Of a stretch of 64,000 bases of DNA, positions 22,887 through 34,460 are shown piece after piece. This DNA comes from Theristus sp. LFF4_11 (taxonomy: Eukaryota; Nematoda; Chromadorea; Monhysterida; Xyalidae). The translations under genes and the position numbers were made by a program. The notes beneath the pieces are model-generated. The model did not search any database and was not told where the DNA came from. It was given only the letters and a program-made list of their open reading frames with translations. Position 1 is the stretch's first letter. Each line of letters opens with the position of its first letter. Location of the stretch: contig JASANC010003467.1 in NCBI GenBank assembly GCA_030248135.1, forward strand, positions 62,001 through 126,000. The letters run 5' to 3'.

Positions 22887-23492
22887 TAGTCGGACTGGAT
22901 AATTTGGGGCATTAGCTGATTGGCTGGTGCGTGACCGTAATCAGGTTCAAATTGCACTTTGCTTTTTTTAATTTTTCAATTTTTGAGTGATTGTGTTGAT
23001 GATGGATGTTCGGATTTTTAATGGACGAAACTTGTTTATTATTCATGAAATGCAGAAACATCACAAAAATACATTTTAAGGCGAATTTTTATTTTTTTCA
23101 GAAAAAGAACGACGGCGACGGCCATGCGCTCTCCTCGACGCTCGAATCGAAAAATGAATATTCGTTTGAAAACCGATTGCTTTCATATTTTCTCTATAAA
23201 ACAAATAAAATAAAATCAAACAACATTTTCAGTTGTCGTCGTTGCCGTCGCCGTCGTTCTTTTTTCTGAAAAAAATAATAAGTCGCCTAAAAATTTACTT
23301 TTTTTGATTTTTCTGCATTTCATAAATCACAAACCAGTTTTGTCTATTGAAAATTTAAACATTCATCAACACAAACACTCAAAAATTAAAAATTTAAAAA
23401 AGCAAAGTGCAAATTGAACGGCCCGCATTTGAACCTGATTACGGTCACGCACCAGCCAATCAGCTAATGCCCCAAATTATCCAGTCCGACTA
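22887..23492. mobile_element. Long palindromic (foldback) element with TA target duplication
   Basis: The ends TAGTCGGACTGGATAATTTG and its complement are flanked by TA on both sides. The two arms stay complementary for roughly 240 bp each: GTGCGTGACCGTAATCAGG, CATGAAATGC and GAACGACGGCGACGG all recur inverted. Only about 110 bp is left as a loop. No transposase is encoded. Confidence 0.75.
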
Positions 23493-24799
23493 TAGTTCTG
23501 GTAACTGAATTTTGGGTCTCCGAATTTCATGCTGTTCATACAGTTTTATCGGAGTTTCCTGCTTTTCGCGAAATAAAATGGATGGATGGAACTGAGCCAT
23601 GCCATGATAAAACTCGCTCAATTGATTGTCAACAAAATACTTGAAATAAAATGAAACATACGACCTTCTCTCTCAATTTACGCAGAAATATTTTTGGTCT
23701 CTCTCTTAATTTTCTTTCACAACAGCTGTATGAGTCGTTAAAACTACACGGCAGTCTTTCGGTTGCGTTTTAGTATGTCGAGTGGTGTTGCGCGATAGCA
23801 GCAACAAAAGCACTAAACTCTGTTTTTGTTGCAACAAAATTTGAACCAATGCAGCGCATAATCTGATCTCACTACAAAATCGAACGTATGGATTGTCAAA
23901 AGCTGAATAGTTTTGTTTTCATATGCGGCTGAGAAAACATTGACAGAAACAAAAATGAGAACTGTAGTGTTTCGAAACGCACTTGTTGCCGCTGGACAGG
24001 AAACCGACAAGTTTCGCTCATTGTTTGCATCGGCGTCTGCAGTCAAGAGCGTTACTGCGGGCACACGGTCATTGTCTGCGCCCGGGGTTTGCAATTCTGC
24101 CGTTTCTTCTTCGGCCATTGGACAACTCATTTCACGTGTATTTGTTGTTGTAAAATTATTGCTTTGCCAAAAAGATTTCTGGAGTTTTCAAACCTGAAAG
24201 GTAAACAGAAACAGGCAGATTGTGTAGGTTTGGAAAGTTCAACGTTTCATCACAAAGCAACCTCAGTCAGTCCATTTTATAAAAAGTGCGCACGGGGCAC
24301 ATTACACAACAGCAGAACTGACGATTTTATTACGCGTTTCCGCGCAGGAAAATTCGTTGAGCTAATGCCAGCGCAAGCAAGGTCTAATTTTCTCTGCAAA
24401 TAGAAAAAAATAGTGCTGCCGCGTTGTAAACTAGTGTGCAATGTGAAATCGAAATTGTGCACCACTGTCACTATTCAGCACCAAAAAAATTATCACGGAG
24501 GGGAAATGGGTGAGGTGCTGTATGTGGTCACTTCACTGTTCGTCACAGCCGTCGTTTGCAAATCTGACAAATTCAAAAACCACCAAATGAAATGCGCATT
24601 TGGCGACCGGTTGCATGGTTGACGTTGGTTGATCAACATATCAACAGAATGCTTCATTTTACGGTTAAACTGTGAGAACATGGCTATTAGCATTGGTTTT
24701 AATCAAAAAACAATAGAAAGATGCCATAAAAATCAAACATCACATGGACATTGACTTTTCGGTTGCAATTACCAGCATAACCTATAATTTTAGGAACGT

Positions 24800-25310
24800 T
24801 TTATTGGGGAGGGGACGTTTTTTGGGGTGTACGTGCCAACCTACTTTGGGGTGTACCGTATTACCCCCATTAAACCCCCCCACCAATAAACCCCCCGACA
24901 AGTTTCCAAATAACCCCCCCCCCACAAATAATCCCCCATGGGGGTTAATTGGAAACCTGTTTGAAACACATACCCAGCGAATTCAGTGGCTGAATGCAGT
25001 GACATTGGTGAAATTGTGCCACCAAAAACCCCAAAGGGATGAGTTAATGGTAATTTCATTACAAAAGGCTGTTACAAAAGGAAATCTCTGAAAAGTAGAA
25101 GTTTCTGCGACTTTCTTGCCTGCCATGCAAGGTATTTTTGCCATTTTTCAACAAATCCCCACCCCTAGAATTTGTTTGTAAATAAACCCCCCCACCAATA
25201 ATCCCCCCCACCAATAATTCCCCCCCCCCCACCAATAAACACCCACCCCTAAAAGTCGCTGACGTATTAATCCCCCATGGGGGTTTATTGGGGGTAATAT
25301 GGTATCTTTG
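24800..25310. repeat. C-rich direct repeats
   Basis: Repeated units like CCACCAATAAACCCCCC alternate with AATCCCCCATGGGGG. The left (24870-24945) and right (25175-25290) clusters flank about 230 bp of ordinary sequence. The minus strand would be able to form G-quadruplexes. Confidence 0.55.
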
Positions 25311-25351
25311 AATGCAACCCAACCCAGTCGTCCCTAATTTAGTGTATCAAC

Positions 25352-26107
25352 TAGAGATGTAAGAGTAAGGGTCAAAAAAAGGTTTTTTTTTAATTTTTTT
25401 AAAAAAAAAGTGAAAAAAATGAGCATTTTTTTTATTTTTTTATTAAAAATTTTTGAAATTTTTTCTTTAATGTGCCCTGAAAATGCCGTTTTTGGCATAA
25501 TTTTTCGAAAGTTCAACAAAAATTTTCTTTGACTTTACCTTGTCACTTAGTCTTCAACGCTGCAGGTGGTATTCTGGATTGATTTATCGACTGTTTTCAG
25601 CCTTGGTGAGTGATGATCGACTCGCGCATTGAAGTACTTGAGCGTCGCAAAGGCTAGTTCAACAAATTCCGATGTCGCTAAGGTGAGATAGAAGCAGAGA
25701 ACTCACATTTACGCATCGTTTTTCAGGATCTCGAAAGGTGGAAATTGCACTGTCTGCCACTGCAAGCGTAACTTCGTTGGTTGCTCGTTGCTGTTTCGCC
25801 TCGTGTCGTCAGCATGATCACACCGGTTTGTTGTGGAACTTGTTTCCATGTTATTTGAGGTGAATTGAGAGGCAAAACACGAGACGTGATGTCGTCGGTG
25901 GGAAAATGGGGTCGCCGAAACCAAGTCTGAAATTTTCACCCTCCTCCCATATGAGTGGGGGTCATATGGTAAGTCGGTGGCTCCTCAGATAGTGATATTC
26001 GGACTCCCTGAAAAATTCTGAACAACTTTCATTTGAAAAAAAAAAATTAAAAAAAAATTTTTTTTTAAAGAAAAAAAATAGAAATTTTTTTTTTCTTGAC
26101 ATCTCTA
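25352..26107. mobile_element. Non-autonomous hAT-like element
   Basis: Starts TAGAGATGT and ends ACATCTCTA, flanked by the perfect 8-bp duplication GTATCAAC at 25344-25351 and 26108-26115. The termini are followed by A/T homopolymer runs (25370-25510, 26030-26095). An 8-bp duplication and TAGAG-type ends fit the hAT superfamily. No open frame resembles a transposase. Confidence 0.75.
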
Positions 26108-26329
26108 GTATCAACACAACATGTGGATGTGAATGAATCGTGCTCTATTATTGCTCTCTCATCTCAATTTTTCCCAAAAACACCGTAATTTTGGCATTTT
26201 TCTTGACGTTTGTGTCTGTTGTCCCTGCGCCGCCCGCCCTGCATATATTTTGTTGTTTCTGACCAAACAAGCAGCTTCTATGCACAAAATATTCTGTATT
26301 TTACAAGAATTTCTGTGTTTTTCCAAGGC

Positions 26330-26850
26330 AAAAATTCGTGCACCCCCCTCACGAACGAAATTTTTCTGCCAGTGCACCCCCCCCCGCAAAAAAATTTGCT
26401 GCCCGTGCACAGAAAACACCTGACTACCCCCCCCCTACATGGACCTAAGTAACAGTGACACCCCCCAAAAATTTTCTCGGACCACCCAAAAATCATGAAT
26501 TTTTGCTCAAAAATCATGACTTTTTGTCCTTAAAGTCCATAATATAAGCTAAATATATGGTAACTTGACATTCTTCATTGTAATTTCAAAGATTTTGCAG
26601 CAAAATTTAGCGTTTTTCCTTCAAAATTTAAGCGAAAAAATCTCATGGGTGGGGTGGGGGGGGTGTGCACCCCCCAGAAATTTTTCTACAATAGTGCACC
26701 CCCCCATGGCCCAAGCCTGGGGGGGTGTCACTGTACCATGACTGACACCCCCCCACTGAAAAATTTTCGGCACCCCCCCCCACGCATAGTTGTTCTAGGG
26801 GGGGCCTGGGGTGGGGGGCCGGCCCCCCCCAAAAAATTTTCGAATCTATC
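26330..26850. repeat. C/G homopolymer-rich tract upstream of the SLMAP-like gene
   Basis: Many runs of seven or more C or G (GTGCACCCCCC, GACACCCCCC, GGGGGGGTGTCA) occur in both polarities, so parts can pair. It ends 116 bp before the SLMAP-like start codon. Confidence 0.5.
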
Positions 26851-26966
26851 TCTATCAGAAAGGTTTTTTCGGCTCAGCTATTATCTATCAAAAAAATTTT
26901 TCAGCCAGCTATCTATCTGAAAATGTAAGTCTTCCAAGACATAAAGTGAGTCAATTTTTGACCAAA

Positions 26967-29900
26967 ATGGTCATCATGACGGCGGGAATGGGCAGCTCCG
27001 GTGGTGGAGGTGGTGGAGCAGATACGGCGCACGCTTTGTTCACGCCCTGTCAACAGTCGCATCATTTTGACGATAGACGCATGCCGCTGACCGAAGAGCC
27101 GGTTTGGACGTTTCGGAAATTTTTCTTTGTTTCCGGCGGTGTTATTGCTTGTTATTCTGAAAACCCCTATAAAAATCAACATTCCCACAGTCAGTCGATT
27201 GAACCATCCAAAAAATCCATTTTATTTGCGAAACGCAGGAAAGTGAGAAAACTCTTGTTTATAACTGCATGCATGCAGCATGGACACGAGTGGACACGGC
27301 AAACGAAACCAACGGATGAAGCAGTTTTGTTTGGCATTTCAGCAAAAGATCGGCCGTTCCGTCGCCCGTCTTCGTCCGCTGCAGAATAACGCCATTTTTG
27401 ACTGCAAAGTGCTGTCGCGTAACCACGCGGTCATCTGGTACGAGGATCAAAGAGTAAGTGTAAGCGGTTGAGCCGTGAACAGACAGGCATTTGACCTCAC
27501 AGAACTTTCGCCTTGTCCGTTTTTACGTTTGTGTTTTGCTCGAAACATGAATGGCAACGGTTTTCCGTTTGCTTTTCATCAGTTCTACCTGCGCGACACG
27601 AAAAGCAGCAATGGCACTTTCGTCAATAACATTCGCCTGTCGAAAGGCTCTGAAGAGTCGCCGCCGAAGGAGATATTCTCCGGTGATATCGTTCAATTCG
27701 GCGTCGAAATTGTGGAGAATTCGAAGAAGAAAAGTAGTTCGCGTTTTTTTGCATTCATGTTTATCAACTCGATCACACTCGGACTCTAAACCCTAGACAA
27801 TCAGCTGACTGGTTGGTGATGCATGCTTTCTGTACGGGACGGACTGCGCCCTCCGCAGCAATGCCTGTTTTATGTCACGTGATCACTAACCAATCAGCTA
27901 CTTGCATATGATAACAGAAATAAATTGTTAGGCGTTGCAAATTAAAAAGAATCCGCTTGCTTTTCCAGTAACGCACGGCTGCATCGTGGCGCTGATCCGG
28001 CTGTTTCATCCAGATGGAAGCGAGGCTATCGGAAATCGGTGAGCAAAACAAAAGACGTGCAGTGCAGATGCATTTGGATTGCAGATGTGCTGGTTCACAA
28101 GAGCCCTCGTGGTCTGGTGGTAGCGCGTTAGACACTTGTGTCTGTGCGTTCGGAGGATCGAGCCCCGCCGACCGCCGGTGTATACAGTCCATCTGAAAAA
28201 TATATGCAACATGACGCGAACAAGACGTGATGACCAACCAATCAGCGCTGAGAGTTGCTATGACCAACCAATCAGCTAGTTGCATATATTAGCGAGATTG
28301 ACTGTAGGTACGGAATTACAGAGAAAACTCGATGGGCGCCGCCCGACTCGACGGCGTTCTGCGCGCTTTTCTGTGTTAGCCCTGGCCTAAAATCCCCAAC
28401 AACCAACAACAATAACAGGAGCAACTTGTTGACAATTTACCGACCAACAAAATGCCAATGGAAGTGTTTCTTTCTGATGCAGATCGGAATCATCGGCCAG
28501 CGTTGCGTCGATGGGCTCCGCTGAGAGCGTGCACACCACCGGACATCCGTACGAATACAACGACATTGGCGCAATGGAGCTGTACCAGTTGCGGCAGTAC
28601 ATGCGCGAGGCTGCCTACCGGTTCGTTGTTATCGGTTTTTTGTTGTTATTTTTTCCGAACAACAAAAAACAATCAATTGTCTGCATTATGGCACTTTCTG
28701 ACTTGTTAGATGCATCTGTGATTGATGAATACAGTCGTAACTCTACAACATGTCCAACTAGCTGATTGGTTGGTTGGTGGTCACGTGACGCATTGCGGTG
28801 GAGGCGAAGTTTCGTTCACTTGCACAGCAACGCATGCATCACGTGATCACCAGGCAATCAGCTAGTTCGATATGTCATAAGGTTGGACTGTACAAAAAAT
28901 GTTTCCATGTGTCGATAAGACCGCTTTCAATCGTCATCTCACGTGCAGCGAGAAACTGCTGGAAACGAAACTGAGTCAGCTGCAGCAGCTGGTCGAGCAG
29001 ACGGCCGAGTCGTCCACGAGCAGCTGGCAGGCGCTGATTGACGAGGACCGCCTGCTGAGTCGCATCGAGTCGCTCGAAATTCAGCTGCATTTGGCGTCGA
29101 AAGTGGGCTTTTTTGATTGGAAAAACGCTTTTTTCATGCAGGATTAAACAACGTTTCGTTTCTCAGAACGTCCATGAGGACAAACTACGCGACGAGCTGT
29201 GCACGTTGCACAAGGACATGGAGACGATGCAGACGACGGCGAAGGAGTCACTGCGGCGTGCGCAGGAGGAAAAGGTGCTCGCTTGGTTTTGGTGTCGGTT
29301 GTCTGCTTTCACTGTGGACCGCTCTGTTAACCTGGTGTCCGGTCGCCAGTTTTCTGAAAATCGCCCTTAGTTTTGTACATGTTTTATGAAATACTGACCT
29401 TGTGCTGTATGCGATGAACGCGACGATTTGCATTCTGCTCTGTTCTGTTGCAGTTCGAAGCAGTGCAGAAGTTGGCCGACGTTGAGCGCTCGCTAGAAAC
29501 GACCGAAGAGACGTGCGCCACACTGCGGCAACAGTGCGAGGCGGCCACGAGCGAGCTGGACGCGCAGAACCAGCGATACGCGCAGTTGCTGACGAAAATC
29601 GACGACATGAAACGAATGATACATGTTCGTGATGATTGCTGCCCGTATCACCTGAACTCTCGCTGATTGCAGAATTTTGAGCATACAGTCGCATTCTAAA
29701 TCAGAGGCTATCCGCTGATTGGTTGGTTGGTGGTGTCAGTAAACCAGAATGCAGACAGCCCTGCAGCTGTACGCGAAACCATTATGCATTGTTTATGTTT
29801 GACTGGCGTGTGTTCAGAGAAGTTCGTTCCCAGTGCCAGGCGTCATACCTTTTTTCCCATTTTCTCTGTTTTTTTTCTTTGTTTTAAACATGAACACTGC

Positions 29901-32900
29901 CTTTGCGTCTTGCTTGATTTGTCCTGTTTTTTTTCTGAGTCGTGTTCTGTATTTTGTGCAGGACGCCGAGTGCCGCTACGCCGAGCTGGAATCGCGCAGT
30001 CGCCAGGAAACTGACGAACTCCGACGTCACGTGACAAGTGTGCAGGTGCGAGAACATGACACCGTTCACACAGTCAAATTATAGGCAATCCGCTGATTGG
30101 TTGGTGATGCACGTGCATGCATGCTTTCTGTGCAGCACAGATTCCGCCCCTACAGCAGTGCTACGCAGAAAGCATGCATCACGTGAGCACCGACCAATCA
30201 GCTGATTGCCTGTAAATTAGAGTTGGACTTGTACTTTTTCGATTTTTCATGCTGATGTTGCCCGGGAGGAAGAACGAATGTCGACATGCGAAACAGCATG
30301 AAACATCGAAAAAGTATGAACGCTGCTATAAACCGAAAATTTTTTTGAAACTTCCATTTGTCTTATTTTAGGGCACGGTCGCTGGCAACGGCGTTCCCGA
30401 GGAGCCGCACGTGTCGAGCAGCGCAGACGCAACCAAAACGACGGATAAGATCAAAGCGGACATGGACGCAGTTCATGCTGATCGCGACACACTACTCGGT
30501 ACAGTCGAACTCTAAATTGAAGGCAATCAGCTGATTGGTTGGTGATCTTATGACTTGTGCATTCAGTGCAGGCAGTGCAGGTAATGCTGTGGAGGCGGGG
30601 ATTGTTCCGTACAGAAAGCATGGATCATATGGTCGACCAACCAATCAGTTGAGGTGTTCGCACACATTTTTCGGAACTTTTGCGGGAGGTTTGGTTGGTT
30701 TTATGTCACAATTTTTTTCGGTCTTCAGAGGAACTGAAAACGGCGAAACACGACTTCGAAGTGGCCAGTGCGCATCGTGATCGGCTGAAGGGTTCGACCG
30801 GACCTGCTGTTTTTTGTTGTTGATCGTATTCTGAATGAGTTTTGTGACAAAAAAAAAGATTTTCAGAAAGGCTGGTGATGCTGGATGAGCGATTCGGTGC
30901 ACTGATCACCAGCTCAACGGCGCAGTTCAACGGTATTGTTTGTTTTTTGAACCTGTCGCTGTCACCTTTTTTCGCAGAATACGGAGCTCGCGAACGAAGA
31001 ATGAACGAGCTCGCAGTTGCAGGAAATCAACGTATTTAGCCGAAAGCGGATGTGTTTGATTTCAATCAAGCCCGATACATTCGCTCTTGCTGTAATTCAA
31101 GTCTGCGGAAAGTGACAAACTATAGTCAACATCATTCATTTTACAATACTGTCTGATGGCATGGTGTCATTTGAGTTCGGTTACTCGTTTTCCGTTGTTT
31201 TAGAAAAACTCACCCGCCCGCAACGGTCGGACGGCGATGCAGACGCGACAAAAGCATCGATGGACTTGAAGACACTTGCCAGCGGTTGGTGTTGTCGATC
31301 AGTTGATGAGCATTGTTAGATTTGACGTTAAAGGCGGCGATATGTGAATCAGAATGTACTCAGCAGGATAGTGGGTTCCACTATCATTTCTGGTTTCTTT
31401 CTGGTTCTTTTCTTTCTTTTCAGACTACAACAACAACAATGCACAAGTGTAGAACAAGTTTCTTTTCTGCAACCCTGTGTTCATTTGTGATCACACAGAT
31501 TGGTGCGGTCAACTGGGCAGTGAACTACGTCAGTTGTACCAGTCGGTTCTGGACGACACCGACGGGGTGTTTGCGAATGGCTGCGACCGCAGTGGCACGG
31601 CCGCAAGCAGCAGCGCCAGTCCGCAACTGTCGCCGGACGAAGCGCAGCAATTGGTGAATGCGTTGCACGCTCAGCGATTGGCCGAGGCCGAGGTCGGCCA
31701 GTTGAAAGGTGGGCTGCGGCGACAATGGGCCGTTGCATTGTTGGGGCACACACGCGCTAGCTGCTTACAGGCTGCAACTTACAGCTAGCATTTCGCTAGC
31801 AGCCGCTGCTGCTTGCGTGTTTGTTTTGTTATTTTTTATGATTCAGAGATGCGCCTGGCACATGATCTTGATGTTAGTGAACGTTTTTAGAAGCAGTGCA
31901 ATCGGTGAAAACGCTGCGCACGGAAGCGGAACAAGAAATCGAGGCGCTCCGCAAGCACATGTCGAACACGGATGAGCTCTTGAATCGATCGATGGAGCAC
32001 GGCAAAATGCTCGAAGGTTTGTTCTTTTTTCGACAAGTGGGACTTCGCTCGTCTCCGAGACCGTAGAAATCGTTTGTCGAATCTGAATCATATGGATTTC
32101 GGAAGTTTGAGATTCCGAAACTGACGAGAAATATTTTCAGAGCAACTCACTCAAGAACGATCTCTGAAAGCAACCGCGTACGATGAAAAGTGTCAGATCA
32201 GCGGTAGGTGGAGTTTTCCTCATAGTTTTTTTTGTGCGTTTTTCAAATGTGTCATCATGATCTATCGTCTCAAACATCATCTTTTCTAGAGTCACTGGAG
32301 CAAGTGACGAAAGAGCTTGATCAGTCGCAGAATGACAACAACCAGCTGAAAGGTGACAACGAATGTTCATTTCCTCGTGTTTTTGCAGTGCTCTGGTTTT
32401 TATTGTGATTTCTTTCATTTTTCAGACAAAGTGCGCGATCTAGTTGAGCAACTGGAGCTGTCGAAGAGCGTGAACGCGGGGGCGGAGTCGGCCGAGAAGT
32501 CAACGGCACTGCAAAAGCAGGCAGCGCGCAACCAAGGTTCAGTTGTTGTGGTCGCCCTGGCTGACTTGTAGTATTTAGCTGATTGGTTGATTAGTGTGAT
32601 TGTGTGATGCATGCATTACTCCGCCTCCACACAGAATGCATGCATCACGTATTCACACGACACGTAAGTGGTGATAACCACCCAATCAGATACTACAACA
32701 AATTACTGTGGTTTACATTTGCTCTCGACTGGTTGCTTGATAGGATCAGTGTTTTCAATTCCAATTTTTTTTCAGCTGAATTCGCCTCGTTGAAAGAGGA
32801 ATGCGGCACCCTGCGCTCGCGAGTGCTCGACATCGAGGATGAAATGAAACAGTTCGGTGTCTTTTGTGTTTTGCATATCTGCGTTTTGATTTCCCGCTTC

Positions 32901-34460
32901 GATCGGTAAAAAAAAACTCACCGTGTTTCTTTCACAACCACAACATTGCGAATTGCAATAAAAGTCAGTCTAATGGCGCATTCATGAAGCAGTATTTAGT
33001 GAAGGGCGGCTGTGTTAAAACATAGGGACGTGGTCACTAAATAGTGCTTCATGAATGCCCCTTAACGTGCTGCGACCACACAGAGCGCGCAAAGACAACA
33101 GTCGTTTGGCGTCGGAGAATCGCAAACTGCAAGAGGCGCACGATTCGATGGTGCAATTGAAGCAGTCGCTTGAGACGAATGCTGCCACGTGGCGAGAGCA
33201 GGCCGAGTCGGCCGCCAACGAATGCACCGTCATTCGGTCGCAGGTGCGATGATGACTTTGTAGCGCTGATTTTTGTTTTTTTTTCGGTGCTCATTTTAAA
33301 CTGGTTGCTTGTAAATCAGTAAATTCGCTGTTGTTATGGTGCTGCGACTCAACTCGATGGAAAAGCAGTGTCATGCGTGACGCGGCCACGCGGGTATTCA
33401 AAATCTGTGACGTGACCCGAGAGAGTCCCTTAGGAGATCGGATTTGAGCGTCGACTTCGACCATTTTGAACTGCTGCATCAAGCATGAAACGCATGGTTT
33501 TTTGACGTCTGCAAAAACGCATTGAGTGGCAAAACCAACAAAATAGATCATCCTCCAACGAATCCAATGCTTTTAGCAGTAGCCAGATTTATAAATTTTA
33601 AAATTTAGTTAATTTAAAGGTTAGTATTCAGTAAATTTCATCTAAAAAGGCACCAGCGCACGGAGTACGGGTTTTGTTCGGAGCATTTCCATTTCTCATG
33701 GCACACGCCAGTTGTGCACAGCATCCCAAAAACATGTCTGTTCGTTGGTTCGTTCTCTGACATTCCCACACCTCCATATAAAATTGGTGCAGCTGAGCGA
33801 GGCGCGCAAGGAGCTGTCAGCAATTCGCGAGCACCGCGCCGGCCAGGACATGCAGCTGGCGCAGCTGCGCGTGCAGCACGAGACGGCCTCGTTGCACGAC
33901 GACGAACATCTGAAGGAGTTGCTGATGCGCACGAACACGGTGAGACACGCGCAATACACACAGTCGCACGCTGACAGACAATTATAGGCAATCAGCTGAT
34001 TGGCTGGTGAGCACACCACGCGATGCGTGCGCTTGGACAGACGCCGCCTCCACAGCAATGGCTGCACAGAGTGCATGCACCACGTGCACCACCAACCAAT
34101 CACCTGATTGTCTATAATTTCGACTGTTACAGTGAAACTGTGAAGATGAGATGATTGATTAGCTGTGGCGTGTGGCTGCTCTTAAATTGGGATTGGGCTC
34201 ATTGATTGGCGCAACCAGCTTCATATCCAGCCCCAATCAGCATACCAGACTCACGCATACGTCAGTATGATGACGGGACTCAAATCTACAGCTTCGCGTG
34301 TTCATCCAAGCGCATTTCTCGATTGATTCAGATCACAGTCGCATCAGCGGTGCCGTTGGTGTTGCTGTTGCTGGCGTTCATCGTGGCGTATTTGCCATTT
34401 TTTTCTGCGATCACGGCAACTGACGAGCCGCCATTACCGACGACAGACGCAACTGAATGA
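26967..34460 (+). CDS. SLMAP: SLMAP-like FHA, coiled-coil, tail-anchored protein
   Basis: 22 exons: 26967-27101, 27343-27453, 27583-27733, 27969-28038, 28483-28620, 28949-29102, 29167-29274, 29454-29624, 29962-30045, 30372-30498, 30729-30791, 30867-30932, 31204-31284, 31499-31708, 31891-32016, 32141-32203, 32290-32352, 32426-32536, 32776-32856, 33086-33243, 33793-33939, 34266-34460 (870 aa; human SLMAP 828). The FHA domain spans about residues 35-130, with the phosphothreonine-binding residues visible ([23 protein letters not shown]). The family block [14 protein letters not shown] is at 227-240. The rest is coiled coil up to a single C-terminal helix (about 828-851), the tail anchor for ER, nuclear envelope or centrosomal membranes. 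SLMAP recruits MST/Hippo kinases to the STRIPAK PP2A complex through its FHA domain. The start ATG is the first in frame with the domain and has an A at -3. Exons 11-19 are all flanked by phase-1 introns. Confidence 0.93.
28100..28425 (+). repeat. tRNA-derived SINE, copy 4, split by a MITE
   Basis: The head (GGTGGTAGCGCGTTAGACAC, GGAGGATCGAGCCCCGCC) runs to GGTGTA. The body resumes after 28306 with AGAGAAAACTCGATGGGCGC, GACGGCGTTCTG and an AACAACAATAACA tail at the end. In intron 4 of the SLMAP-like gene. Confidence 0.8.
28185..28304. mobile_element. TA-type MITE inserted in a SINE
   Basis: Starts CAGTCCATCTG and ends GAGATTGACTG, with TA on both sides. Inner arms include TATATGCAAC and GTTGCATATA, and two copies of TGACCAACCAATCAGC. 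TA duplication plus CAGT ends point to the Tc1/mariner superfamily. Confidence 0.8.
28732..28890. mobile_element. TA-type palindromic MITE, well preserved copy
   Basis: Starts CAGTCGTAACTCTACAAC and ends GGTTGGACTG, flanked by TA on each side. Arms CCAACTAGCTGATTGG and CAATCAGCTAGTTCG pair across a GTGGAGGCGAAG centre. 159 bp, in intron 5 of the SLMAP-like gene. Confidence 0.8.
30071..30231. repeat. TA-type palindromic MITE
   Basis: Arms TATAGGCAATCCGCTGATTGG and CCAATCAGCTGATTGCC, centre GATTCCGCCCCTACAGCAG, inner GCATGCTTTCTGTGCA and its complement. In intron 9 of the SLMAP-like gene. Confidence 0.75.
30502..30657. repeat. TA-type MITE abutting a splice donor
   Basis: Starts CAGTCGAACTCTAAATTGAAG right after the TA that forms bases 2-3 of the donor of exon 30372-30498. 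The left arm CAATCAGCTGATTGG is matched by CCAACCAATCAGTTG at the right; the outermost right end is lost. Confidence 0.7.
32975..33062. repeat. Short palindromic MITE, CATTCATGAAGCAG family
   Basis: GGCGCATTCATGAAGCAGTATTTAGTG pairs with CACTAAATAGTGCTTCATGAATGCCCC. Other copies lie at about 575-650, 905-1008, 34968-35058, 50125-50935 (interrupted) and 53595-53665. This one ends 23 bp before exon 33086-33243. Confidence 0.75.
33966..34130. repeat. TA-type palindromic MITE
   Basis: Arms TATAGGCAATCAGCTGATTGG and CCAATCACCTGATTGTCTATA with a CGCCGCCTCCACAGCAATG centre, ending TTTCGACTGTTA. In the last intron of the SLMAP-like gene. Confidence 0.75.

Larger units (their letters stand above)
22792..26966. 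other. Gene-poor transposon-rich interval
   Basis: No supported gene in 4.2 kb. It contains a 606-bp palindrome (22887-23492), C-rich stretches (24800-25310 and 26330-26850) and an hAT-like element (25352-26107). A minus-strand open frame starting at 24130 reads MSCPMAEEETAELQTPGADN and continues acidic for about 40 residues. It could be an orphan first exon but has no recognisable partner. The interval would hold the promoters of the divergent ninjurin and SLMAP-like genes. Confidence 0.5.

Noticed and set aside
28100..28180. Possible functional tRNA gene
   Set aside because: A and B box-like motifs are present, but the acceptor stem and anticodon arm do not form. The same sequence recurs with a SINE body.
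27875..28285. 136-codon minus-strand frame
   Set aside because: It runs through the TA-type MITE and the SINE. The repeated QLADWLVIT peptide is the translation of the MITE arm and appears in many other frames.
30961..31030. Exon candidate of the SLMAP-like gene after TTTTTTCGCAG
   Set aside because: The sequence is a copy of the AACCTGTCACTTTTTTCGCAG repeat family, and the frame closes at once. The true next exon is 31204-31284.
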